Below, piece by piece: positions 13,019-25,102 of a DNA stretch of 64,000 nt. Location of the stretch: contig JAINUG010000215.1 in assembly GCA_029706075.1 (NCBI GenBank), positions 1,108,501-1,172,500 of the forward strand, written 5' to 3'. The first letter of the stretch is position 1, and every line of letters starts with the position of its first letter. A program made the position numbers and the translations under genes. A model generated the notes under the pieces. It saw only the letters and a program-made list of their open reading frames with translations. It did not search any database and was not told the origin of the DNA. The stretch comes from Aldrovandia affinis (taxonomy: Eukaryota; Chordata; Actinopteri; Notacanthiformes; Halosauridae).

Positions 13019-13180
13019 TCTTCCGACTCATCATGTCTCAAGTCAAGTCAAGTCCCAAGTTTTGAATTTCCAAGTCGTGCCTCAAGTAATTCTTTTTCTG
13101 TCAAGTCAATTCGAAAGTTATAAAATTTGTGGCTTGAGTCGGACTCGAGTCCAAGTCACATGACTAGAGCCCACATCTCT
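13019..13180. mobile_element. end of a DNA transposon-type repeat
   Basis: The segment repeats CAAGTC and ends with GACTCGAGTCCAAGTCACAT and CTAGAGCCCACATCTCT. This is the terminal pattern of a common fish interspersed repeat that I take to be hAT-like. Only one end is recognisable, so the extent to the left is unknown. Confidence 0.4.
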
Positions 13181-16111
13181 TCTTCCAAACCATTTTTTCC
13201 ATTAAAGGCCTGATTGCTGCTTTGCATAAAATTCTTGGAAATCTTGACTCATCCACTGACTATTGCTGTCCCATGTGGGCCTGATTTAAAAGGAGCTTTC
13301 AGTCTCGCCCCAAGTCCCTTGCAACAGGTGGGGTTAAACAGCCCCCAATTCTGGCAGTTTTCTAATCCTGGCATTTTGTTGGCACTAGTGATAATGGAGG
13401 ACGGCACATGTTCAAAAATGGAAATAAGGGAAAAATCCACATTTTGCCTTCATTAAATAATTGAAAAGCCCTAGTTTAATTGCCACAGCCCATAGGTAAG
13501 GTTTAAATTTGCAGTTTTGTCATTGGTAAAATACATACTATCAGTTGTGTTTATAATCCAGAGGAGTAAAATAATAAAAAGATGATCAATTAAAACAACA
13601 AACAACAACATTTGAACTTAGAACTAAACCTTTAAGTGAATTCTGCAGCAGTCAATAAATTGCCATTTGTCTATATTGCCTTGCTTGAACATTTTTGACA
13701 CCATTTGTTCAAACCAATTTTATTCAAATCCAAATGTATAAGACAATTTTTTTTAAACTGCTGGCATAGAAAATGAACCAAAACAAACATCATGAAATTA
13801 CACATTAGAGTATAGTGTTAAATAAAATGTGTTAACATTTACACTGCACACTTACAGTTTAGACATTTACACGATAGCGCACGAGAGTTAATATGCATTA
13901 AAAAGCATAGATGTTACAGATTGAGACAGAGAGAGAAAGAGAGAGAGACAGAAAAAGAGTGAGAGAGGCCAATGTGGAAAAATGTATTGCATTGAAATGG
14001 AGGAGAGGAGAGGAGAGGTATTATAGGACAGAGTGAGTGAGGGAAAAGGAGGGAGGCAGGAGAGGGGGTTGTGAATGAGAGGAAAGAGGAGAGTACAGTG
14101 AAGAAATGGAGCAGAAGAATATGGAAATGACAAAGGAATCCGGCATAATCCAGTCCTGAGACGAGCAAGGCCCGCGGAAAACAGCCGACTGCGGCATCCA
14201 GAGGTCGTTCCCATGGCAACCTTTACCCAGGGAGATCGGCGACCCTCCCGCCTGCCAGTGTGAGCGGGGCACATATGGCACCAACGATCCAATCACATCT
14301 AATCTGTCCTGACTTTTGGGGTCATAGATTGAGCGACAAAGTTGATTCCACCCTGGCTTATCTCACCGATGGAGCTCAGCGCTGCACGTCAAGCTTTTCT
14401 CGTCTCAGTTGTTCTGCCATAATTGGGTTAGCATGTCATTATTTTATCATGATCTGATTTATTGTTTACCATTTTGTAAATGCCATGGTTTATATATATG
14501 CAAACATGCACATATACATACTCACACACATATACACACATATGTAATTACACATTTATCGATCAATAAACCTTGAAACCATGAAAGAATGTGAACGTTT
14601 GGGGTCGAAGAGTTTGAGAAATGTTACACCAACTGGTTGACAAAAAATGTTAACACCAGAGCTTCTGTGTGACCTCCATAAAATGTGATCAGTGCAACAA
14701 TCTGAGCAACACAGCTGTCTCCCTCAGTGATGTCACCAGTGCGATGCCATTGGTGTAACAATCTGAGCAACACAGCCGCCTCCCTCAGTGATGTCACCGG
14801 TGTGATGTCATTGGGGTAAGGAGCGGAGCAGCCAGCCGCCTCCCTCAGTCATCAGATGCAGAAGGGCATCAGTTTTGGCAGGCAAACCGAGGCATCTGGT
14901 CTCACAGGGCAGGAGCTCCTGTGTGTGGTAAATTGACCGCCCCCCCGCCCCCATGAGCTAAAAACAATCACAGGATGGTGTGAAACAACCTGGGATCTCC
15001 CTGTATGATGAGAACCACATGGTGGGAATGTCACCCAGAGGTCAGGGCCCAAAACCGGCTCCCACTGCGGCCGTTTTCCATTAGGAATTCATCACCATTC
15101 TCTCCAGCAAACATCCAGACCAACTCAATTCATACAATCAAATTACCATGTAGTGTCCTTAGCCTCAAATACTGAGGAATGTACTAGTGTCTTACCCCAC
15201 GCCAGTTGATTTCAGTGACCATCGATCTCGTAAAGACGCATACAAGTCGGAAATAAAACTGCTTCCGTTTTTACAACGCGTCACAGCAGTTGGATTAAAC
15301 GCAGCCCCTTAGAAATGACACCCCGTCTCTGCAAGGCATGGGGGACACAAAACAGTTCACAGACAGGCTGTTCCTGTTTTGCCATACAGTATAATGGGCA
15401 GAGAGGAGGCTGTGGGAAGCGTCCAGATCTCTGGGAGGATATCAGGGAGGCTTTGGTGTGCCCTAAAGTCACTTATTAAAACCAGCAAGCCAGAAATATA
15501 CGCATAAATAGCTATTCGTTCTGGAGAAGTTCATAACAATTTAAACATTCCCACTGCTGGCCCCTATTCAATCTGCAATGTGCATTTTTTTTAAAATTAA
15601 ACTGACACAACATACACACTCTCACACACATACACATACACACACACGCACACACAAATAAATAAACAAACAAGCAGCAAACAACAGCTGCTTATTTTTC
15701 TATGTCTTGCACAGCACCAACTTTTTGCAGACGGTGGCATGGAGGAGAAAACGTTACACAAGAACAAATAAGCGCAGCGTTTGCGGTTGAAAATTTCAAC
15801 TCGGACGTACGCAGCCGGGACAGGGCCCAGTGCATTTAGGTGGAATGTGGAAGAGGGCCATCCGCTGCCTGACGGGTGAGCCCCCAGTGAGGCGGGCAGC
15901 CTCGCAGCAGCAGACGGGGCGTGGCCTGGGCCTGGGCAGCCAGGTGACCCGCTGAGGGAGAGCAGGGACCTGCCTGGCAGCAGTGCCCGGCGACAGATGG
16001 AAGGCCATCTCTGTGCCGCCTGCCGTTTGGCGAGGCCCGCCGCTCGCCGTCTGGGATCTCAGAGTAAAATTAATAGATAGCGCCACTCGCCAAGCCCACG
16101 TTTGGTTATAT
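13181..16111. other. intergenic with GA-rich tract and GC-rich block
   Basis: No gene seen. 13914-14110 is GA-rich low-complexity sequence. 14692-14850 is a short tandem repeat. CA-rich sequence lies at about 15610-15660. 15800-16090 is clearly GC-richer than its surroundings (many CCTGGGC and CAGCAG words). Its open frames on both strands lack domain motifs, so I treat it as non-coding, possibly regulatory. Confidence 0.35.
14692..14850. repeat. 61-bp tandem repeat, about 2.5 copies
   Basis: TCTGAGCAACACAGC starts at 14701 and again at 14762. The downstream CCTCCCTCAGT block recurs a third time near 14838, about 60 bp after its second occurrence. The third copy is degenerate in its first half. 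Confidence 0.7.
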
Positions 16112-16267
16112 TATTTATGCGTTCACTTTAGAGACGCTCTCATCCAAAGCACCTTACACAGCGTTCACCTTCTCGGCTTCCTTCTGCACATTACCCATTT
16201 GATCAGCGGGATATTTTACTGAAACAACTGGACTTAGAACTGTAACCACTATACCACCCTGCCGCCC
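16112..16267 (-). mobile_element. tRNA-derived SINE, degraded
   Basis: Minus-strand copy. The LINE-type tail is at 16125-16160 (AGACGCTCTCATCCAAAGC on the plus strand) and the tRNA-like head at the right end (AACTGTAACCACTATACCAC, then CTGCCGCCC). The middle is diverged. Confidence 0.6.
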
Positions 16268-17586
16268 AGAGATTTGAGGGCTTGAGAGTGTGGGGTAATG
16301 GATGAGGAAATATTGATTATTGGATAATAGTTGTAAAAGCCATGCATGATATGGGTGGGTGGAGAGGTCAACAGATTAGCATGTGTTTTGAAAGTTTGGA
16401 ACACAGAACCCTGGAGTTGCACGTCACAGGTTTGATCCACCCCTCCCGCCTCCCCCACAAACACCCCCCCCAACCCTTGAAGGCCCACAACAAGGCGCTA
16501 TACTGTATATCTAACATCTTCTGCTCCTGCTGCATGAAAACAGTTACAAGATTTTAAAAGATTGTAAGTGGGAAGTTTGCCGGATCATAGTGTGTGCTTT
16601 GGAAATGAGTAATGAAGTGTCATATTCTATTATGCATAGATTTATGAATGATGTCTTTTGCAAAAACATAAATAATCCTTAATTGGCTCAACCCCAGAGA
16701 AGTGCTCTTGAAAAACTTTTGTAATATACACCGCAGAGGAGCCTAGCTGAAAAAGTGAAGTGGTAACCCTGTATACGTCAAACAATCTCTCAACACGAAT
16801 ACCCAATTATTGTTATTTATGATCTGCGATTCATAACAGCATGTAAGACTCTCTCTCAAAGACCTGTCATAAAGAGCCTAATTAAAAGCTGCTGTCAAAG
16901 GAGGTTTATGTTAGAAATGGAGGCCTAAATTTGGACTTGAAGGGTAGGCAATTACACATACATTCTCCACATCATAAATCGTTCTGTGAGAATACCAAGT
17001 CAAAGACACAGTGGGGGCATTAAAGATGCAGAACCAGAGCATATCATTTAAATCAGTGTGACCACAGCCCGGTCAACCTGGCAGACATCAACCAGCTCCT
17101 CAGGGGTATTAGTCTTTTAGGACTTCCACTAGCCGTATTGTATGGTTTAATGCTTAATGCTAATTTCATTATACAGGGAAGCCATGACTCACCTCAGTTA
17201 CAGCCAATGGGTAGCACACATCGGAGTGATGCATGGCAGCCATTTTGCACCAGAACTTTCAGCGCACATCATCTGAAGTAGAGATTAAGGGATTTATTGT
17301 CTAAATATAGCTTGTGGGGAATAATTAGATGGGCACATGATACCAGGGAACCCCCTTTTGTAACGGCACAGGACCTTGAATGACTACAGTCAGGATCGCT
17401 CTGTTTAACATCTCAACTTCTTACAGCACTGTATCCTCATCATTACCCTGGTCAGAATGATACAAGGCTACTGGCAAGAAAAACAGTGCTCACAGTTACT
17501 TAATATATGGGTCATTCCGTGCAGAATAGACACATTTTTCCACACCCTCCGATTTTCTTGATTTTTTGTGTGCAGTGTTAACCATA
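16268..17586. other. intergenic, non-repetitive
   Basis: No gene. 16600-17080 is unusually free of repeats and has TAATTA-type words and short homeobox-like motifs. It is a candidate conserved non-coding element, on appearance only. Confidence 0.3.
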
Positions 17587-17859
17587 TACAGGAGGTAGAC
17601 AAAATAATGCAACTACCAAATGAAAAAGGACTCATGTTGAATTAAATCACAATTAAAATGGAGTCTACACATGTGTTTCATATTAATATCAATACTAATT
17701 GTCCAGCTATAACGCAACAGAGGAAATATTAGGAAATAATATCAATCAAATCCGCAGTTCACTGAATATTGTCCTGCTCATTAATATCTAAAGTTAACAA
17801 CAAGCGCTCTTTTTGTTGTGCTGTTATTGTTGTTATTTTGCACTAGCCTTCCACACCTG

Positions 17860-18600
17860 GGGCCTGTCTCATGAAGCAGGATTAGTTGGTTAGCGAGATA
17901 ACTTTGGCTCACGACTGTGGCTCACTTTTAACCGGGTTACATCGCCATGGTAACTTTGCCGCGAACCTAACCTGCTCCAGAGTAGGTTCAATTCAGGCTA
18001 ACAGATCCAATCCTATAAAAAGGCTGCCCTCTCACCAATCAGTTCTCTGGAAAATGGAGAATTGCGTAATCTGATTTTTTTATATCAGAGATACAGATTC
18101 TCCACGGAGGGAATATTGTATCTTTGCAAGCTTCTGGAGCCGCATGTGACAAATGCCACTCGTTGAAGCCATGCGATCACTGTGCAGCAAACTGTACGTA
18201 TGGCCCTATGACACCGGTACATATATGTATTCTATTGGTGATGCGGAGAACCTCAGTAAACATACAGTTTACTGCACTGTTCACAAGGTGGTTCTTGCAC
18301 TCAGAAGATTCCTTGATGTTTTTGTAGTGTTTCCTGGCCATTTCCCACTTTGGCTATGAAAGAGGGCTTCTATGAAATTGCAGTCTACATTAGTTGACTA
18401 TAGTTATCAATAATGAATAAAATGTACTGTTGTATAGTAAGTGCGGTGTAATTTTCTCATAGGATTCCCGAGAGTGATTAGATTGCACTCACATTCCCAT
18501 CACCGCAGCCCTGGGTGAGCAACAGTTGTGAGACCGAAAACCCAGGGTTAAGCCCAAAGTTAGCTTGCTAACCCACCAATCCTGCTTCGTGAGACAGTGC
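17860..18600. mobile_element. terminal-repeat DNA element nested in Tc1
   Basis: The left end CCTGTCTCATGAAGCAGGAT (about 17863) is matched by an inverted copy near 18582-18600 (AATCCTGCTTCGTGAGACAG). The layout resembles fish PIF/Harbinger-type elements. A second weaker inverted match at about 18722-18735 (TTGTGAGACAGGTTA) leaves the right boundary uncertain. No convincing target duplication or transposase is visible. Confidence 0.55.
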
Positions 18601-19524
18601 TCTAGATCTGTCCATGTTGCATGCAATTGGCTATGTGTTACAAACGCCACCCCTTTTGTGTGCACGCGCTCGTAGCTTGATTGGAAAAACCAGGGTTGAC
18701 AGAGCGAGTTGATAACCACCGTTGTGAGACAGGTTAGCCGTAATTGCCTTTGTTAGGCTTTGTGTAGCCAGCTAATGCAAAGATACCCTGACTATGTTGA
18801 ACTTACACACACAAGTTCTGTATGCATAAGTTCTGGTGTTACATCACGGTGAACCTACAATTTAATGATGGCTATCATGGTTAGATATGCAATGAATGAA
18901 ATGAAATGGTACCTTAAGCGACAGAACAATGGGATACCTGTCGCACGTTTCGCAGTCACGGCCAGCTCCACTTCGGCATCCTCATAGGTGGTCAGCCCAA
19001 GCTTGAGCGGCGTTGTTCAAGTTTTGTTATTTTCTAAAAGTCCCGTGACGATATCGGTCTTCCCCTCTGTCATAGAAAAAGTCTAACTCAATGGCTTGTC
19101 AGTTTATGTGTGTGTGTGCGTGAATCATCTTTCCGTTGCTTGGTTCTTTGGCTTTCACGTGCTTAAAAGTTTGTCTTTGCCCCTCATATGCACATATCAT
19201 CACCCCCCCCACCCCACCCCAGTTATTGGTTGTGGGATCAGGCTCCGTAGTGCAAATAAACATTAAACAGGTATTTCACACACACATTACACAACCCAAC
19301 CAAGACAGTCATACCGGACCACTAATATGGATATGTGGTTTCTCATAATAATTAATCCTAATAATAATAATAATAAACCTAAACTAGAGGGCATCAGCCA
19401 CGTGCACACTGGCCCATGAAATGGACCGAAACATAATTAACAATGTGTTTCTGTTAAAAAAAGAAGTTTTAAAATCAACACTTTAATACATACGTTTCTA
19501 CATATTATTCTGCAACATTACAGA

Positions 19525-20320
19525 TATGACCGATTTTGAAACAGGTCAAATAGTTTGTGCCTGAATTGCAAGTGCGTCAGTTACAGAAACCTAAAAAGTA
19601 TATAATGAGTCAAATCATGATGTCATACACCAAACAAGAAAAACTGCATCAGGAAAGAGGAACAGTGGTTGCAAGTTGAAACTCACTGACAGGGACACTT
19701 AACAGGATAGTTGTTAAAAACCATAAAATACCGGCCTTAAAAATGACCACACCACTGAATATACACCTCCGAGGCCTAGTCCCAACAAAAACTGTAAAAA
19801 GTATTTGTAAAGCTGATACTTATGGTAGGGGTGCCATTTGGAAACTCTTTGTAACCAAGGCCAATGTACAGCAATGGCAAAACCTGGACTTCTGAGCAGT
19901 GGAAGGAAATAATATGGTCTGATGAGTCTCGTGGGAGTCATTGGGTCAAATTATTGCTCCGCATGGTAGAATTATGGCCAAGGAATACAAAGGCATTTTA
20001 CCCTACGGTGCAAACATTGTTTCCTCAAGATGTTCCCATATTCCAAGATGATAACACCCCCATACACACTGCTAAACGTATTCAGGAGTGGTTTCATGAA
20101 CAGCAGGGTGAAGTGGCCTCCCCAATCACCAGATCTAAACATCACTGGAATTTTACAGGACGTTCTGGAACGTAGAGTGCAGAGTAGATTTGTACCACCT
20201 TAATCTCCTTCATCTCTCTGGAGGCTCTCTTTCTTTAAGAATGGTCAGATATTCCACTGGAAACAGTTAAAAACGTGTATAACAGCATTCCAAGAAGGAC
20301 TGAAGCTGTTGGGTGTCTCC
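19525..20320 (+). pseudogene. Tc1 transposase pseudogene
   Basis: A degraded transposase: MTDFETGQIV near 19525, WTSEQWKEIIWSDES at 19888-19927 (first catalytic Asp), QTLFPQDVPIFQDDNTPIHT at 20010-20070 (second Asp), and a diverged NITGILQDVLERRVQSRF-like stretch at 20140-20190. Frameshifts and stops throughout, and the segment between the N-terminus and the first Asp is largely unrecognisable. Confidence 0.75.
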
Positions 20321-22031
20321 TTATTAGTTCATAAATATTCATATATTGTTTGGCGTCTCCATTATTTTGTCTACCCCCTGTATATAACAAAGCCATGCAT
20401 GACTCATGTAAACTTAGAGGCAAATTTGAATCATTTTCATTATCTTAGTATTTAAATGAAATTTACAAAAAAGTGTCTAAATTTACATTTTCAGTTTTGT
20501 CATCACAGCTTACCCTTACGCCATTGCACTGAATGTCAACCAATAGTAATTAACCTAACCCTAACCAATTTAACCAAATGTAAATGAGTGTAAACAGTTT
20601 GCAATGTGTGTCGGATTCATTCCACACATTTTTTGCATTCCGCTGGTCATTCCTTTTGGAGGGCAATTGAAACAATTGGAATAAAAACGTGAAAAAATCT
20701 GAAACAAATTAAAAAATTAAAAAATTAAAAGTAATAGGATTAATGATGGAAAAAGGAGGATTATGGTATATATGGTATATATGTCACCGTAGGCTCGCTT
20801 TTGGGGGGGTCTAGGCCTGGGTTCCCTTTTGTTAAGCATTTTGTGACAATTCATTTGTGAAAAGCGCTATACAATTAATTTGATGTGATTTGATTTGATT
20901 TGCCATACTGTATCTACAGTATGAACAATTATGATGAATAAAAAGGTTTATTCCAAGGATCAGACTTAACCTATAGATTTAATTTAGGGCAGCGGGGTCT
21001 AATGGTCATGTTATCAAATATCCTAGCTCTATGTTGTTCATAAACACAGCATTAATAAATTGTGCTTTATAAGTGGAAGGAACATTGAAAGCTTTAAATC
21101 TCTCAGGCACATGGCCACTGACAGAGAAACACACAATCTCTCACACATCCACGTGCACACAAACACAAACAAAAACGCATACCTGCACTCAGAGTCTGTT
21201 TGCCTGTGTGAAAGCACTGTGTTCAAAACTCATGCTTGAATTAAGATTTCTTTTATTTTCTTCCATTTTCCATTTCACATATTTTCTTGATGTTCCGCCG
21301 TTGTAAAGCCCCAAGCAAGCAGCACTTAACTCCTGCCCTCCTGAAAATGACATCTACAGGTGAGTTGATTCTCACCTTTGTTTAAAAAAAAGAAAAACAT
21401 TCCCTCCCGAGTCAGAGAGAAAAGAGGGAAATGAATGTGAGCTGTCTCCTGGGATATGAGTTACCCTTTAAAAAGGCAGATATGAATACTTAAAAAGGCA
21501 GATATTAATATTTTAGAGCAGCTCTTGGGGGTCAGAGGAGCTGTGGGGTGCAGTATGTAGTGCATGCTGTAAACATGGTTACGGGGAGGAGGGGGGCTGG
21601 ATCGAAGCAACAGCTGTCCTTAACTTTGACTGAAATATAAATGCAAGTGTTAGTTTTCTTCTTCACAATCACAATTTGCTAAGTTCATTGTACTGGTTGC
21701 CAAACTTGCCAAGTTGGTGAAGATAAAAACCACACTGACTCACATTTAGTTGTGAGTCAAAGTTAAGGACAAATGTTGATCGAGTCCAGTCCACGTCTGT
21801 CAGTAGACAGCAAAGCTTGGCCCGTCACTCGTGGCCTCCACAACCTCTCCACAACACCCTAACAGGCTTCTGCTGCTTGTACTAGAAAGCCACCTGGATG
21901 TCAGGAACAGGAATTAGTGTGTGTTCTATGAGTGGCTAATGAGCAACACTAATGCAGCAGAGACTGGATGGTGTGATCATCCAGCCACTAAGTGACAGGG
22001 GTGCTGGGGTGAGCCGAGTGAGCCCTGCACT

Positions 22032-22061
22032 GGGGGTTAGGGTGGGGGCAGTGGGGGGGGG
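22032..22061 (+). other. G-quadruplex-type G runs
   Basis: Four G runs of 5, 3, 5 and 9 are separated by TTA, T and CAGT, including the telomere-like word GGGTTAGGG. This is a canonical quadruplex pattern on the + strand. A C-rich counterpart (the same pattern on the minus strand) is at 22290-22320. Confidence 0.6.
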
Positions 22062-22907
22062 TGAGAACAGCACCAGCATGGAAGACACACACTCTAGCTT
22101 CAGAGTGACCCACGTTGTGTTCCACAGATAGCTCTTCCCACCCCCAGCTCTGTATGAAAAACACGTATTAGAGTACACTCTATTAACAGAACATCAAAGA
22201 AAATATAAAGGTTTTGAAATTATGGCAGATTTAAAAGGAAAAATGTATAAGGCTTGGGAGGAGGGATACAATATAAAAAAGGGCCCACTCCCCACCCCCC
22301 ACCCCCAGTTTCCCCCACCCAGAGCAGTCAGCCAGGGTTTTGATGGTAATGCATGCTGAAAGGCGACTGGCTCTCTAATGGTGCTGCTCTAAATCAGAGA
22401 AATTGACCCCGCCAGGAGAGGTGACACAAGTTTGCTCTCCTGGATGATTCCGGGGCCAAGCGGCATGCTCTGGAAAAGGCTGCAGGCAGATATTTCATTT
22501 GTAATTTAATATCTGGAACATCGACCTGCCCCCTTTCGAAATACCAGCCTGTGAATAGACAGTGATCCGGAGGGGTTGAGGACAGGGGAGGACTCATCCC
22601 GATTCCCAGGCTCACAGTGGGCTGACCCAGGCTGGCTAACAGGAGAACTGGTCCTGTTCCTGTTTCCCCAAGCCCTCCGATGTTTTTGGGACTATTTTTA
22701 TTATATATTTTTTTATTGTTTATACAAATGAATGAGTGTCCACATAGAGGTCACAGCAGATACTGGCTCAGAGGCAGCGGTCACCACTAGTTTAGCAACT
22801 GAACTCTTTGTGTTGGTTATTCCCGTTGGCACCACCATGGTTATGGAAATCTCCACGTTAAATGATGTGCTTGAACATTGTTCGTCTACTCGAGCTGGAT
22901 GCACTTT

Positions 22908-22947
22908 CTGTAAGTCGCTTTGGATAAAAGCATCTGCTAAATTATTG
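22908..22947 (+). mobile_element. SINE/LINE 3' tail fragment
   Basis: TGTAAGTCGCTTTGGATAAA followed by AGCATCTGCTAAAT is the shared retroposon tail. No tRNA-like head is visible upstream. Confidence 0.6.
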
Positions 22948-24233
22948 TACTGTAGTGTATTGTATGTCTATGTAGGAGAGGATCCAGCAATGCCAGTGCA
23001 GGCGATGTAGAGGTTGCCACTCACCAGAGGCCTCGGTGCAGTCAATGTGTGTCTTTGACTTTGATTAATTGTGAAATGAAAGCATTCACTTTCTTCATAA
23101 ATGCAGTTCAGTAGTCACCAAAAATGAACTTGCCAATCTGTGTTTGTGCAACAGAAAGAGTTGGGAGCGAGGAGGCATTGCCTAGGAGCTGGATCTGCTT
23201 GAGAGGTCACAGGACTCCATCTCCCAGAATTCCACTGTGGTCAGTCACACCTGGTGGAAATTTTCCATATTTTCCATATTACGCAAGTTTATAATAAAAC
23301 ATATATTTTAATTGTGTCAGACATTTTCTTATCAATAGCATGTTTCATTATTAATAATAGTAATAATAATACTAAAAAGGGAATAATACAATTAAATGGG
23401 ACAATAACAACAAAGAAATGCATATAGACCTGCCAGGAATTTGTGAAATAGATACTTAATTTTTTTTACATGACATTTTTTACATTTACATTGTACATTA
23501 AAGAGAAAGAGCCGTTGCGGACAGGAGAAGTCAAACTCTTTCTCAGCCAGAAATCAATGAAGCCAGTCAAACTCATGTGCTGCCTTTGATTTTCCCACCA
23601 TCAAGATTTTACGTGTGATGAGATGCTAACTTAAATTAGCACGCTAATGGAAACACCCGCACACAGAAAAAAATAGATTTAAGCCTGACTTTGAATTATA
23701 GTTATTATAGAGCTCTAAGATACATGTAAGGATGAGAAACATCTCCAATCCACTTCGACAACACTGTACCAATACTTCAGACAGAGGTAAATATGAACCT
23801 GCTGCAAAAAAAACAAAAGTCCCATGTTTGTTATTGCCACAGGCCAATACTTGTGCAGTACTCTATGCTCTGTCTTTCATGAAGCGCTAAAGCTGCCGAC
23901 AGAGAGATAGATGCATGGATGGATGGATATCTGTCTGAGATGGAGGAGAGGCAGGGACATTACGGACAGCAGAGTTGAGAGCTCCTCATGTGTGAATCCT
24001 CGTAAATCTTCTTTCTCACTTCACCGGTGCAGTCAAGTGAGGAAACTCACTTTGAGGTTTCACACCACTGATTGAGGTTTGTTTGATCTGGGGACAGGAG
24101 AGCAATGGATTTTTCTCTCTGCAGTCTGACTTCATTGGAGTCGGGTACACATCTCAAAGGATCCCCTGGATAGAGATGGAGCAAAACTAACAACCTCTCT
24201 TTCTCTGCACTGCCAGCCCCATACGGGCCGGGC

Positions 24234-24492
24234 CGGCAGTGCAGTGTAATGGTTAGGGAACTGGACTTGTAACTGAGAGGTTGCAGGTTCCATTCCCAGG
24301 TGGGGGCACTGCCATTGTACCCTTGAGTAAGGTACAATGCTTAACAAACTCACTGCCTTCCCTGACATGTAAGTAACCTGAATTACTTAAGTAAAAATAT
24401 CCAGCTGTATAAATGGGTTGTATGTAAATAAATGTAAAACTGTAAGTCACTCTGGATAAGAGAGTGCTAAATGCCTAAAATGTAACGTAATG
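24234..24492 (+). mobile_element. tRNA-derived SINE with LINE-type tail
   Basis: The tRNA-like head has TGTAATGGTTAGGGAACTGG (A-box region), ACTTGTAACTGAGAGGTTGC and the B box GGTTCCATTCC. The body is CACTGCCATTGTACCCTTGA, and the tail reads GTAAGTCACTCTGGATAAGA, then GTGCTAAATGCC and a TGTAA-type repeat. Structurally complete but diverged from the copy at 56955. Confidence 0.85.
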
Positions 24493-25046
24493 TTCTCTCT
24501 CTGTTTTGCTTTTTTGGCATGACAATAAACAGTATTGCCTTGCCAAAGCTTTTTAAAACACAATATAACACATAATGCTTAAAAGAAAATATTTCTGATG
24601 CTTATTTGAACACATCTCTGTCTGAGTACAATAAACTCATTGGAACTGGGTTTCAATTTGAGTTGATGTTTTTCAGTTTTGTGGGGATTGAAGTTTTAAC
24701 TCATCAATTTGTTTTGACAAGACTAATTGGACTGTTTCAGAAGACAGTTTTGTACAGTAAGAGTTGTACTGATTAATATGACTTTCATTAAGCAAGTGTC
24801 ATTTTTATACCATTCATATCAGACAACAGAGAAGATAACTGAAAACAGAGGATTTATGAAGTGGAAAATACAACAAGGGAAAGGAATAAATTGCTCAGAC
24901 CATTTGTTTGATTTGAAAAATAAAGAAGAGAAAATAATCCATAACAGAACCACCCACTGTTCTGTCAAATCAGTCCTTGTAGAGCCCAGTTTTATGCTTT
25001 TTAAAGCAGAATGTTTTTGTCTTATTGTCACATGACTCAGTGTGTA

Positions 25047-25102
<56 letters not shown>

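Larger units (their letters stand above)
17589..20380 (+). mobile_element. Tc1-like transposon with nested insertions
   Basis: The ends are inverted repeats flanked by TA: left 17589 CAGGAGGTAGACAAAATAAT and, at the right end 20380 read backwards, CAGGGGGTAGACAAAATAAT. The span is 2.8 kb, about twice a normal Tc1 element. The excess lies between about 17856 and 19480 and includes another terminal-repeat element. The transposase remnant follows at 19525-20320. Confidence 0.8.
20383..24233. other. intergenic, no gene seen
   Basis: Contains AT-rich simple sequence near 20700-20790, G-rich and C-rich runs at 22032-22061 and 22290-22320, a GC-richer unique block at 22370-22640, and a SINE tail at 22908. 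No exon-like coding segment is evident. Confidence 0.4.

Noticed and set aside
13888..14292. Overlapping minus-strand frames of 134, 101 and 91 residues
   Set aside because: They arise from a GA-rich low-complexity tract giving Ser/Leu/Pro-rich translations in several frames at once.
24234..24310. Possible functional tRNA gene from the A- and B-box-like sequence
   Set aside because: It does not fold as a cloverleaf with a CCA-ready stem by eye, and the same head recurs with a LINE tail, so it is a SINE.
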